A DNA stretch of 7,479 bases from an uncultured Tolumonas sp. (GCA_903931645.1 CAIZDF010000054.1:1-7479), one strand, 5' to 3'. Counted from the stretch's first letter, positions 1-5,950 are shown. Made by a program: numbers and translations. The notes: generated by a model not told the origin, from the letters alone.

Positions 1-963
1 GGTTGGGAACCTGTCGTCGCACCGGAGATGGAGTTTTATCTGGTGGAAGTGAACCGTGACCCGGACTTACCGCTGCGCCCGCCCGTAGGCCGAACAGGGC
101 GACCAGAAACGGGCCGCAAGGCTTACTCGATTGATGCGGTCAACGAATATGACGATTTGTTTGAAGATGTGTATGACTATTGCGACATTCAGAATCTGCA
201 GATTGACACCTTGATCCACGAGATCGGCGCCTGTCAGATGGAGATCAACTTCCTGCATGGCGAGCCGCTGGATCTCGCCGATCAAGTGTTTCTGTTTAAA
301 CGCACGGTGCGGGAAGCGGCGATCCGTCGCAACATGTACGCCACCTTTATGGCGAAACCGATGGAAAACGAACCCGGTTCTGCCATGCACATTCACATGA
401 GCATTAAAGATAAAACGACGGGTGAAAATGTGTTTTCGCTGCCCGATGGTCGTGCCAGTGAACATTTTTATCATGCCATTGGTGGCATGCAGGCCTATCT
501 GCCACAAGTGATCGCGCTGATGGCCCCCTTTGTGAACAGCTATCGTCGCCTGACCCGTTATTGGGCGGCACCGATCAACGTGCAATGGGGCTACGATAAC
601 CGCTCTTGTGGCATCCGCGTGCCGCATTCCAACCCAGCAGCACGACGGATTGAAAACCGTCTGCCCGGAGTGGATAGCAACCCTTATCTGGCCCTCGCTG
701 CGACCTTGGCCAGTGCTTATCTCGGCATCAAAAATCAGATGCAACCGACCGAACCGCTGACCAGCGATGCCTACGGCTTACCGAGCGTGTTCCCGCACGA
801 TCTGGATGAAGCCGTTAGCCATTTGCGCGCCTGTCAGCCGATCCGGGAAGTTTTGGGCGAGAAGTTTGTCGATGCCTTTTGTGCCGTGAAAGAGGCGGAA
901 TACATCGAATACAAACGCGTTATCAGCCCTTGGGAACGTAAACACCTGCTGCTGCATGTGTAA
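1..963 (+). CDS. Gamma-glutamylpolyamine (putrescine) synthetase, glutamine synthetase family; 5' end cut by window
   Basis: This is the C-terminal 320 residues of a glutamine-synthetase-fold ligase; the reading frame is open from base 1, and relatives are about 450-470 residues, so roughly 130-150 N-terminal residues are missing. Visible glutamine synthetase landmarks are APEMEFYL (E9 and E11 of the fragment, metal ligands), HEIGACQMEINF (E74 and E81, matching two further metal-site glutamates), GSAMHIHMS (H130), NRSCGIRVP (R201, R206) and RIENRLPG (E218, R220). The sequence resembles the PuuA/SpuB branch, which joins glutamate to putrescine or other polyamines using ATP in the cytoplasm, more than housekeeping GlnA. 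The SpuC-type gene 15 bp downstream supports this role, as spuB and spuC are adjacent in Pseudomonas. The ATG at 28 lies inside the conserved motif and is not the true start. Substrate (putrescine, spermidine or another amine) cannot be decided from sequence; the family is secure, the function likely. Confidence 0.9.
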   Translation, partial: GWEPVVAPEMEFYLVEVNRDPDLPLRPPVGRTGRPETGRKAYSIDAVNEYDDLFEDVYDYCDIQNLQIDTLIHEIGACQMEINFLHGEPLDLADQVFLFKRTVREAAIRRNMYATFMAKPMENEPGSAMHIHMSIKDKTTGENVFSLPDGRASEHFYHAIGGMQAYLPQVIALMAPFVNSYRRLTRYWAAPINVQWGYDNRSCGIRVPHSNPAARRIENRLPGVDSNPYLALAATLASAYLGIKNQMQPTEPLTSDAYGLPSVFPHDLDEAVSHLRACQPIREVLGEKFVDAFCAVKEAEYIEYKRVISPWERKHLLLHV

Positions 964-978
964 GATTGGAGAGCACCT

Positions 979-2382
979 ATGAATAACCCACTGATTTACT
1001 CAACCAATAATCGCAGCGGCAACCCCGAAACTCAACGCTGGCAAGAGATGGATGCCGCACACCACTTGCACCCGTTTTCTGATGCCGCAGCGTTAAATGC
1101 ACAGGGCAGCCGCGTGATCACCAAAGGCGAAGGTGTTTATCTTTATGATTCAGAAGGTAATAAGATCTTCGATGCCATGTCGGGGCTGTGGTGTGTCAAC
1201 ATCGGTTACGGGCGCAAAGAACTGGCGGAAGCCGCCTACAACCAGATCTTAGAGCTGCCGTTTTACAATACCTTCTTCAAAACCACCCACCCGCCAGTGG
1301 CGGAGTTATCGGAGCTCGTCACTAAAGTCGCTCCGACCGGTTTTAACCATATTTTTTATACCAACTCCGGCTCCGAAGGTAATGACACCGTGATCCGCAT
1401 GGTGCGCCATTACTGGGCCAGCCTCGGTCAGCCGAAGAAAAAGGTCATCATCTCACGCACTAACGCCTATCACGGTTCGACTATCGGTGGTGCCAGCCTC
1501 AGCGGCATGGATTACATGCATGCGCAGGGCGATCTGCCGATCCCCAATATCACGCATATTGAACAGCCTTATTGGTATGCCAATGGCGGTGATTTATCGC
1601 CGGAAGAGTACGGCATTAAAGCTGCTCGCGAACTGGAGAAAAAAATCCTCGAAGTGGGTGTAGAGAACGTGGCCGCCTTCATCGGCGAACCAGTGCAGGG
1701 GGCTGGCGGCATCATTATTCCTCCCACCACTTACTGGCCGGAAATTCAGCGCATCTGCGGTCACTACGGCATTTTGCTGATTGCTGATGAGGTGATTTGT
1801 GGTTTTGGTCGCACCGGTGAATGGTTTGGCAGCGACTATTACGGCATCAAACCACATCTGATGACCATCGCCAAAGGGCTGTCGTCCGGTTATATGCCGA
1901 TTGGTGGCGTGCTGGTGCACGACAGCATTGCCGAAGTGTTGATGCAAGCGGGGGATTTCAACCACGGCTTCACCTACTCCGGCCATCCGGTGGCATGTGC
2001 CGTAGCGGCGGCAAATATCCGAATTTTGCAGAAGGAGCGCATCATCGAAAAGATGAAGGCGGAAGTGATGCCTTACGCCCACCAGCGCTGGCATGACGCG
2101 TTTGATGATCATCCACTGGTCGATGATGTGCGCAGTTTAGGTTATTTCTTTGCCATAACTTTGGTGGAAGACAAGGCCAGCCGTAAACGCTTTGCCAATG
2201 GTGATGCGCTGGCACTGCAATGCCGCGATGTCTGCTTTAAAAACAACCTCATCATGCGCGCCACCCACGACAGCATCATCGCCGCACCGCCATTGGTGAT
2301 GACACGCAAACATGCCGATGAATTTGTCGATCTGGCGCGGCGTTGTGTCGATGAGTTTCAGCATCAACTTGTTAACGGTTAA
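979..2382 (+). CDS. spuC: Putrescine/polyamine:pyruvate aminotransferase (class III, PLP-dependent), SpuC-like
   Basis: A complete 467-residue class III aminotransferase, close to the usual length. It transfers an amino group from putrescine or a related diamine to pyruvate, giving 4-aminobutanal and alanine, in the cytoplasm. Landmarks: the MSGLWCVNIGYGR segment (about 67-79), NSGSEGND (129-136) for cofactor phosphate binding, YHGS (164-167), DEVICGFGRTG (270-280) with D270 contacting the PLP ring nitrogen, the Schiff-base lysine K299 in IAKGLSSGY, and TYSGHPVA (332-339). The sequence recalls Pseudomonas SpuC along its whole length. The start is supported by GGAGAG at 968-973, five bases before the ATG, and by the extra N-terminal segment being short and polar. 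It is probably co-transcribed with the upstream synthetase (15 bp gap) and ends at the hairpin that follows directly. Cadaverine, spermidine or beta-alanine could also be substrates; the family is certain, the preferred amine is inferred. Confidence 0.92.
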   Translation: MNNPLIYSTNNRSGNPETQRWQEMDAAHHLHPFSDAAALNAQGSRVITKGEGVYLYDSEGNKIFDAMSGLWCVNIGYGRKELAEAAYNQILELPFYNTFFKTTHPPVAELSELVTKVAPTGFNHIFYTNSGSEGNDTVIRMVRHYWASLGQPKKKVIISRTNAYHGSTIGGASLSGMDYMHAQGDLPIPNITHIEQPYWYANGGDLSPEEYGIKAARELEKKILEVGVENVAAFIGEPVQGAGGIIIPPTTYWPEIQRICGHYGILLIADEVICGFGRTGEWFGSDYYGIKPHLMTIAKGLSSGYMPIGGVLVHDSIAEVLMQAGDFNHGFTYSGHPVACAVAAANIRILQKERIIEKMKAEVMPYAHQRWHDAFDDHPLVDDVRSLGYFFAITLVEDKASRKRFANGDALALQCRDVCFKNNLIMRATHDSIIAAPPLVMTRKHADEFVDLARRCVDEFQHQLVNG

Positions 2383-2414
2383 AGAAAAAGCCACCGATGG
2401 TGGCTTTTTCTTCC
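2382..2414. terminator. Bidirectional intrinsic terminator between convergent genes
   Basis: A perfect 14-bp stem (2382-2395 pairing with 2399-2412) closes on a three-base GAT loop, with a GCCACC/GGTGGC core. A-run and T-run flanks give a U-rich 3' side on either strand. It begins at the last base of the aminotransferase stop codon and lies directly after the stop of the minus-strand gene at 2415, so it can end transcription from both sides. Confidence 0.93.
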
Positions 2415-4292
2415 TCATCCCTGTTTTTGCGTAACCGGTTGATAACCAATCTGAGCATTCAGATCTTCACTTAACACCTGCGCAATTTCATGCAGTTGCG
2501 CGACTTCATCCGGTATACACACACCGACTTTACCGGTATCCAACGCTTGACGAACGACTTTGATTTGATTGCCTTGCTGTTTATATTTTGCCATGTAGTG
2601 GAAACGACCACGGGCAATATCCTGATCCTGCGGTAAGAACTGCACTTTCAGATTATCCGGTAAGCGGATCGTAGTTTCCTCAATCACACTGGATGGATGG
2701 CATACCCGATTCAACTTCCGCATTGGCGCCTCGGTCAAATACAGATAATCAACCAGATTGGTCGGCGCTGCAAAACCAGCTGGCACCGGGAACGCACCGT
2801 ATTGTTTCATCGGCATATGGTTGCTTAAACGATAATCGGAGCTGATTTGGTAAGAGTCATTCAACGCATAAGGATCTGTTTTGTGTAACGTACCACTGCC
2901 GCGCTGCAAACCAAACCGCAGGTGCTGTTTCACAAATTGATCTTCACGATGCGGATCAATCCCCAGCACCATACCGCGCAATGCCAGATTATAGGAGCCT
3001 AACGCCTGGATCTGCGTTTTACCGGTCCACTTGCCTTCACTGTTCAGCTCCAGATTACTGGAAATCCGTAACGCATCACTTTGTGCGGCGGTCAGTGGTG
3101 TAGTCGCTAAAGTACCGTCCTCACGCAATACCGGTTTGCCACTATCATCAAAAGGCAGTGAACCAAATGGGATCAACTCAGCCGTGGCATCCAAATACGT
3201 TTTCAACTCCGGCACATATAAAATGGCATGATTAAAACTCACTGAATTGGCCACTTTAGCGCGATAAAAACTGCTACCCAAATTGATCAACACCTGCTGA
3301 CTAGGAATATCTTTCGCCGCCAGCAACGCCTGTAACAAGGTGGCCTTATCTTTACAGTCACCATAACGATTTTGCAGAATATCTTCGGCCTTATGCGGCA
3401 CTATCCCACCGTTACCCAGCCAGATCCCCACGTAACGAATATTGACCCGAACCCAGTCATACAATGCTTTTGCCTGATCATCGCGTTTCGTTTTACCGGC
3501 AGTAATTTTGTCAGCCAGTTGACGAATTGACTCGGTAGGCAGTGCTTTATCAACTGAGCCTTGATGGTAAGCAGCGGCCAGCTGTTTCCAGTCAGCAAAA
3601 GAACTCATCACGATCAACGGGGCATAATCCATCGCAGAAACATAATCATCACCGTGGATTTGGATTGCTTTCGGTTGGCGATAGCTCCAGTAATAATGAC
3701 GCTGACCCTCTTTTTCCACTACTTTGCTGGCTTGCCAGCCGCGGACATCCAACTTCAATGCAGGCATGCTGACTGGTTGTGACAATGAGACTTCCGCCAG
3801 ATCAACCACCACCGCAGGATTCACCGATTCCGTTTCCGTAAAATGATTTTTAAATGAGCCTTCTGTGACTTTGAGGGTTGATTGCAATACAACCTGATCA
3901 CCTACCTCGACGTCAGGGTAAGCAAACGAGCGATATTTATAATCGGAATATTGCGGTGCACCTTGTGCCGCTGGATCTTCCTGAGTGAAGATCTTATCTT
4001 CACTTACTATAAGTTTCCGACCATCCGCTTTTTGGGTGTAAGCATGGATCGCAGTAAATTGTTCCCGTTTACTGCTAAAACCCAAACTATCACTGGCGAT
4101 CATCTCCACCCCTTCTTTCGTCAGCGGCTGGATGATCTGCTCTTCCGTTTTGGTATAAGAGCCATCGGCATTTAACTGATAATTTACCTGCGAATGAACA
4201 ATCTTCAACAATGGTGAAGCGTTGTCCTCTTCCGCCTGAACTACCTGCCCACAAACAAGTAAACCAACCAAAATGCCGAACTTGAATTTCAT
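2415..4292 (-). CDS. Exported DUF3857 / transglutaminase-like domain protein
   Basis: A 625-residue protein with an N-terminal signal peptide: MKFKF, a hydrophobic stretch to about residue 19, then a likely signal peptidase I site after VVQA (A20). Cys14 is not in a proper lipobox, so a soluble periplasmic protein is expected. Residues about 45-210 fit the beta-rich DUF3857 domain; about 250-375 form a transglutaminase-like (papain-fold) domain with NRYGDCKDKATLL (Cys313), SFNHAILYV (His355) and TYLDATAEL (Asp368), so the Cys-His-Asp triad is intact. The remaining 250 residues show no membrane segment and are probably a further beta domain. Members of this family are poorly characterised; cysteine peptidase or amide-bond-cleaving activity is inferred from the fold only. 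The start is supported by TGAGG (minus strand, 4300-4304) seven bases before the ATG. The gene is divergent from the cytochrome b561 gene and ends at the shared terminator. Confidence 0.88.
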   Translation of the reverse strand: MKFKFGILVGLLVCGQVVQAEEDNASPLLKIVHSQVNYQLNADGSYTKTEEQIIQPLTKEGVEMIASDSLGFSSKREQFTAIHAYTQKADGRKLIVSEDKIFTQEDPAAQGAPQYSDYKYRSFAYPDVEVGDQVVLQSTLKVTEGSFKNHFTETESVNPAVVVDLAEVSLSQPVSMPALKLDVRGWQASKVVEKEGQRHYYWSYRQPKAIQIHGDDYVSAMDYAPLIVMSSFADWKQLAAAYHQGSVDKALPTESIRQLADKITAGKTKRDDQAKALYDWVRVNIRYVGIWLGNGGIVPHKAEDILQNRYGDCKDKATLLQALLAAKDIPSQQVLINLGSSFYRAKVANSVSFNHAILYVPELKTYLDATAELIPFGSLPFDDSGKPVLREDGTLATTPLTAAQSDALRISSNLELNSEGKWTGKTQIQALGSYNLALRGMVLGIDPHREDQFVKQHLRFGLQRGSGTLHKTDPYALNDSYQISSDYRLSNHMPMKQYGAFPVPAGFAAPTNLVDYLYLTEAPMRKLNRVCHPSSVIEETTIRLPDNLKVQFLPQDQDIARGRFHYMAKYKQQGNQIKVVRQALDTGKVGVCIPDEVAQLHEIAQVLSEDLNAQIGYQPVTQKQG

Positions 4293-4386
4293 GTTACAAC
4301 CTCATTACTACTGGCCTGTTGTCTATACTAACGCAGTCAATCTGCAACCACTATGGTCATTTTGTGAGCAAGTATTCAGCCGAATC

Positions 4387-4407
4387 GGATTAATGAAAAA
4401 TTAATCC
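4387..4407. repeat. Perfect inverted repeat GGATTAAT-N5-ATTAATCC
   Basis: Eight-base arms at 4387-4394 and 4400-4407 are exact reverse complements around the spacer GAAAA. It is placed about 70 bp before the cytochrome b561 start and about 95 bp before the DUF3857 gene start. This suits an operator for a dimeric regulator acting on either or both genes; as RNA it would be only a weak AT-rich hairpin. The function is inferred. Confidence 0.6.
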
Positions 4408-4432
4408 AACTCTGTTAACTTAATCACTATCT

Positions 4433-4448
4433 ACTTAGAAAAATAAGT
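4433..4448. repeat. Short inverted repeat ACTTA-N6-TAAGT
   Basis: Five-base arms at 4433-4437 and 4444-4448 around GAAAAA, 30 bp before the cytochrome b561 ATG. The short purine spacer recalls the larger palindrome 25 bp upstream, but arms this short can arise by chance in AT-rich DNA. Confidence 0.3.
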
Positions 4449-4477
4449 CAGCTCTTTCATCCGTAAAGGAGTAATCG

Positions 4478-5062
4478 ATGGAATTTTCATCCGAAAAAGT
4501 CAAAGTATGGGATGCGTTTGTACGTATATTCCATTGGACTGTCGTCACCCTGTTTTTCTGCAACTATCTGTTGTCCGATCGAGGTATGCCATTTGCACGC
4601 GGTAATACTCTGCACCGTTATGCTGGTTACATTGTGATTGGTTTTGTGCTGGCACGTTTGGTCTGGGGAGTCATCGGCTCTAAAAATGCCCGTTTCAAAA
4701 ATTTCATTCCGAATCTGGCTGAATTTAAGACCTACATGCGAGCGATGTTGCGTGGTGAACATCCGTATTACGAAGGGCATAATCCGGCCGGTGCGGTCAT
4801 GATCATCTGCTTACTGAGTGGCTTATTATTGACTGGCCTGACTGGTTGGTTATCAACCCTTGGCGATGCTTTCGACGGTTGGCAAGCCGCCGTCGCTTCA
4901 GCCACCGATTTTATTGATTGGGGCGGTGTACATGAGTTTTTTGCCAATCTGACCATGTTAGGTGCCGGTATTCATATTACTGCCGTGGTACTGGTCAGCC
5001 ATCTGACCCGTGAAAACTTGGTACATGCCATGCTGAGTGGTTATAAGAAAAAGCCTAAATAA
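4478..5062 (+). CDS. Cytochrome b561 family, four-helix di-heme membrane protein
   Basis: A 194-residue inner-membrane protein of the prokaryotic cytochrome b561 / hydrogenase-type cytochrome b group, which moves electrons between the quinone pool and a partner protein. It opens with the family signature KVWDAFVRIFHW (His19), followed by LHRYAGY (His46), and has later histidines at 152 (VHEFFANL), 166 (GIHITAV) and 175. His19, His46, His152 and/or His166 are candidate heme ligands. Likely membrane segments are about 17-33, 48-66, 104-126 and 156-176; the tail is basic (YKKKPK), consistent with a cytoplasmic C-terminus. The start is supported by AAAGGAG six bases before the ATG. Relatives often sit beside a c-type cytochrome or dehydrogenase gene; none is seen here, so its electron partner is unknown. 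It stands alone between a divergent gene and the hcp control region. Confidence 0.88.
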   Translation: MEFSSEKVKVWDAFVRIFHWTVVTLFFCNYLLSDRGMPFARGNTLHRYAGYIVIGFVLARLVWGVIGSKNARFKNFIPNLAEFKTYMRAMLRGEHPYYEGHNPAGAVMIICLLSGLLLTGLTGWLSTLGDAFDGWQAAVASATDFIDWGGVHEFFANLTMLGAGIHITAVVLVSHLTRENLVHAMLSGYKKKPK

Positions 5063-5072
5063 GCCTGACAGA

Positions 5073-5114
5073 AATAACAGAGGGAATGAGATAGACTCAA
5101 CGCCCTCTGTTATT
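5073..5114. terminator. Large hairpin after cytochrome b561, no T-tract
   Basis: Exact 12-base arms AATAACAGAGGG (5073-5084) and CCCTCTGTTATT (5103-5114) enclose an 18-base loop with its own small stem, TGAG (5087-5090) with CTCA (5096-5099). It starts 11 bp after the cytochrome stop codon, so it probably ends or stabilises that transcript. On the plus strand it is followed by GACGC and only then by an A-run, so it lacks the U-tract of a classical intrinsic terminator. Alternatives are a 3' stability element or a protein-binding dyad. Confidence 0.6.
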
Positions 5115-5156
5115 GACGCAAAAAATTGCACCCTGCCACAACTTCTGCGCACAATG

Positions 5157-5185
5157 GCTAATATCTTTAATAACAGATAGTTAGC
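5157..5185. promoter_or_regulatory. Imperfect dyad, candidate upstream activator site
   Basis: GCTAATATCT (5157-5166) and AGATAGTTAGC (5175-5185) are reverse complements apart from one extra base in the right arm. The centre lies about 153 bp upstream of the predicted hcp transcription start, a normal distance for an NtrC-type enhancer-binding protein such as VasH of T6SS clusters. I know of no fixed consensus to compare it with, so the assignment rests on symmetry and position. Confidence 0.4.
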
Positions 5186-5267
5186 TGAAACTCCTATCCC
5201 ATTTTAATGCTCATATTCGTTTTACTGCTAGTGCTCTTACACCGAAATAAATAGATAAATCATTATT

Positions 5268-5280
5268 TATCAATAAGTTA
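5268..5280 (+). promoter_or_regulatory. IHF binding site match
   Basis: TATCAATAAGTTA matches the IHF consensus WATCAANNNNTTR at every defined position and has the A/T-rich flank on its 5' side that favours IHF binding. Its centre is about 50 bp upstream of the predicted start, the usual place for IHF to bend DNA between an activator site and a sigma-54 promoter. Confidence 0.65.
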
Positions 5281-5286
5281 AATTAT

Positions 5287-5295
5287 CCCCCCCCC
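5287..5295 (+). repeat. Homopolymer run of nine C
   Basis: Nine consecutive C lie between the IHF match (ends 5280) and the -24 element (GG at 5299-5300). Long C/G runs are prone to slipped-strand length change, so the spacing of promoter to IHF site may vary between cells. The run is seen directly; variability is inferred. Confidence 0.85.
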
Positions 5296-5297
5296 GC

Positions 5298-5313
5298 TGG
5301 CATGTTCCCTGCT
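5298..5313 (+). promoter_or_regulatory. Sigma-54 (RpoN) promoter of hcp
   Basis: TGGCATGTTCCCTGCT fits the sigma-54 consensus TGGCACG-N4-TTGCW with two mismatches, and the essential GG (5299-5300) and GC (5311-5312) are exactly ten bases apart. The predicted start is near 5324, giving a leader of about 43 bases. hcp genes in Vibrio and Aeromonas are known to be driven by RpoN with the activator VasH, so the promoter type agrees with the gene it serves. No comparably good sigma-70 promoter was seen here. Confidence 0.78.
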
Positions 5314-5320
5314 CTATCTG

Positions 5321-5341
5321 TGCCGAATGCCAATTCCGGCA
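5321..5341 (+). promoter_or_regulatory. Leader hairpin at the 5' end of the hcp transcript
   Basis: TGCCG (5321-5325) pairs with CGGCA (5337-5341), continued by AAT with ATT across one bulged C, around a GCCA loop. It begins at about the predicted transcription start and leaves the ribosome binding site (5355-5359) free. It could protect the 5' end of an abundant mRNA, but only if transcription starts at or before 5321; the start inferred from the promoter (about 5324) would remove the first pairs. Confidence 0.35.
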
Positions 5342-5366
5342 TCGAACAATAATTAGGAGCACAAAC

Positions 5367-5885
5367 ATGCCAACTCCCGCGTATATGACGATTAACGGTG
5401 AAAAACAGGGTCTGATCACGGCTGGGACATTTACGGAAGCCTCTGTCGGCAATATCTATCAGGAAGGCCACGAAGATGAAGTCATGGTGCAGGGTGTTGA
5501 ACATCAGGTAGTCTTACCCCGCGATCCACAATCAGGTCAACCATCCGGTCAACGTGTACATAAACCGGTCAAAATTAGTAAAGTTTTCGATAAATGTTCA
5601 CCGCTGATTTATAACTCTCTAACTTCCGGTGAACGTCTGCCCAGCGTGAAAATCAAATGGTACCGTACCTCTGCAGCGGGTACGCAGGAGCATTATTTCA
5701 CTACCGAACTAACCGATGCCATCGTGGTCGATGTACAAGCGCGCATGCCAAATTGCCAAGATCCTTCTCTGGCTCATTTCACCCATCTGGAAGACATCTA
5801 TATGACTTATCGTGCCATTAAATGGACACACGAAGTATCAGGTACTTCTGGCTCTGATGACTGGCGTTCACCGGTTTCGGCTTAA
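5367..5885 (+). CDS. hcp: Hcp, type VI secretion tube protein
   Basis: A complete 172-residue Hcp, the usual length. Hcp hexamers stack into the inner tube of the T6SS, which is fired with the VgrG spike into target cells, and Hcp can also chaperone effectors in its lumen. Family landmarks: the short N-terminus MPTPAYMTINGEKQG, GHEDEVMVQ (34-42), DPQSGQPSGQRVHKP (53-67), KIKWYRTS (95-102), HYFTTELTDAIVVD (109-122), and the end IKWTHEVSGTSGSDDWRSPV (151-170). It has no signal peptide, as expected, and no C-terminal toxin extension, so it is a structural rather than an evolved Hcp. The start is fixed by AGGAG seven bases before the ATG and by the conserved N-terminus. It resembles the Aeromonas/Vibrio Hcp group. 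Expression appears to depend on RpoN (promoter at 5298-5313), and a terminator follows, before vgrG. Cys77 and Cys130 are present; I attach no function to them. Confidence 0.96.
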   Translation: MPTPAYMTINGEKQGLITAGTFTEASVGNIYQEGHEDEVMVQGVEHQVVLPRDPQSGQPSGQRVHKPVKISKVFDKCSPLIYNSLTSGERLPSVKIKWYRTSAAGTQEHYFTTELTDAIVVDVQARMPNCQDPSLAHFTHLEDIYMTYRAIKWTHEVSGTSGSDDWRSPVSA

Positions 5886-5915
5886 TTACGTAACCAGTAA
5901 ATTACTATGCAAACC

Positions 5916-5950
5916 ACACTGCATTCCCTTAGGAATGCGGTGTCTTTTTT
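5916..5950 (+). terminator. Intrinsic terminator between hcp and vgrG
   Basis: A 12-bp stem, ACACTGCATTCC (5916-5927) with GGAATGCGGTGT (5932-5943), contains one U-G pair, closes on a four-base CTTA loop and is followed by CTTTTTTC. It is a strong factor-independent terminator 31 bp after the hcp stop codon. It would let hcp be made in excess of vgrG, with vgrG reached by read-through or its own promoter. Confidence 0.92.

Larger units (their letters stand above)
4293..4477. promoter_or_regulatory. Divergent intergenic region between the DUF3857 gene and cytochrome b561 gene
   Basis: These 185 bp must hold the promoters of both divergent genes. I see no convincing pair of -35/-10 hexamers for either. 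The right half is AT-rich and contains two inverted repeats, listed separately. TGTTAACTTA at about 4413-4422 weakly resembles an ArcA half-box, which would suit a respiratory cytochrome, but the match is imperfect. Ribosome binding sites are TGAGG on the minus strand (4300-4304) and AAAGGAG on the plus strand (4465-4471). Confidence 0.5.
5115..5366 (+). promoter_or_regulatory. hcp upstream control region (no gene)
   Basis: These 252 bp contain no credible coding frame. They have the arrangement of a sigma-54 control region: a distal imperfect dyad (5157-5185), an AT-rich stretch (about 5245-5286) ending in an IHF-consensus site, a C9 run, a -24/-12 promoter, and a short leader with a hairpin and an AGGAG ribosome binding site (5355-5359, seven bases before the hcp ATG). 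Confidence 0.75.

Noticed and set aside
28..30. ATG as the start of the first gene
   Set aside because: The frame is open back to base 1 and the ATG falls inside the APEMEFYL metal-binding motif, so it is an internal methionine.
67..744. Long minus-strand open frame (225 codons) opposite the synthetase
   Set aside because: It lies fully inside a gene with clear glutamine synthetase motifs, has low-complexity His/Arg-rich composition and no recognisable domain; it is a by-product of codon bias in the plus-strand gene.
1594..2112. Minus-strand open frame (172 codons) and a plus-strand frame at 1821-2096 within the aminotransferase
   Set aside because: Both overlap the PLP-binding core of a well-conserved gene and their translations show no family features.
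4333..4346. GCAG-N5-CTGC short hairpin near the DUF3857 gene promoter
   Set aside because: Four-base arms are expected by chance in a region of this size.
5270..5504. Minus-strand frames crossing the hcp control region
   Set aside because: They run through the promoter and into hcp on the opposite strand, include the C9 run as poly-Gly, and have no ribosome binding site or recognisable domain.
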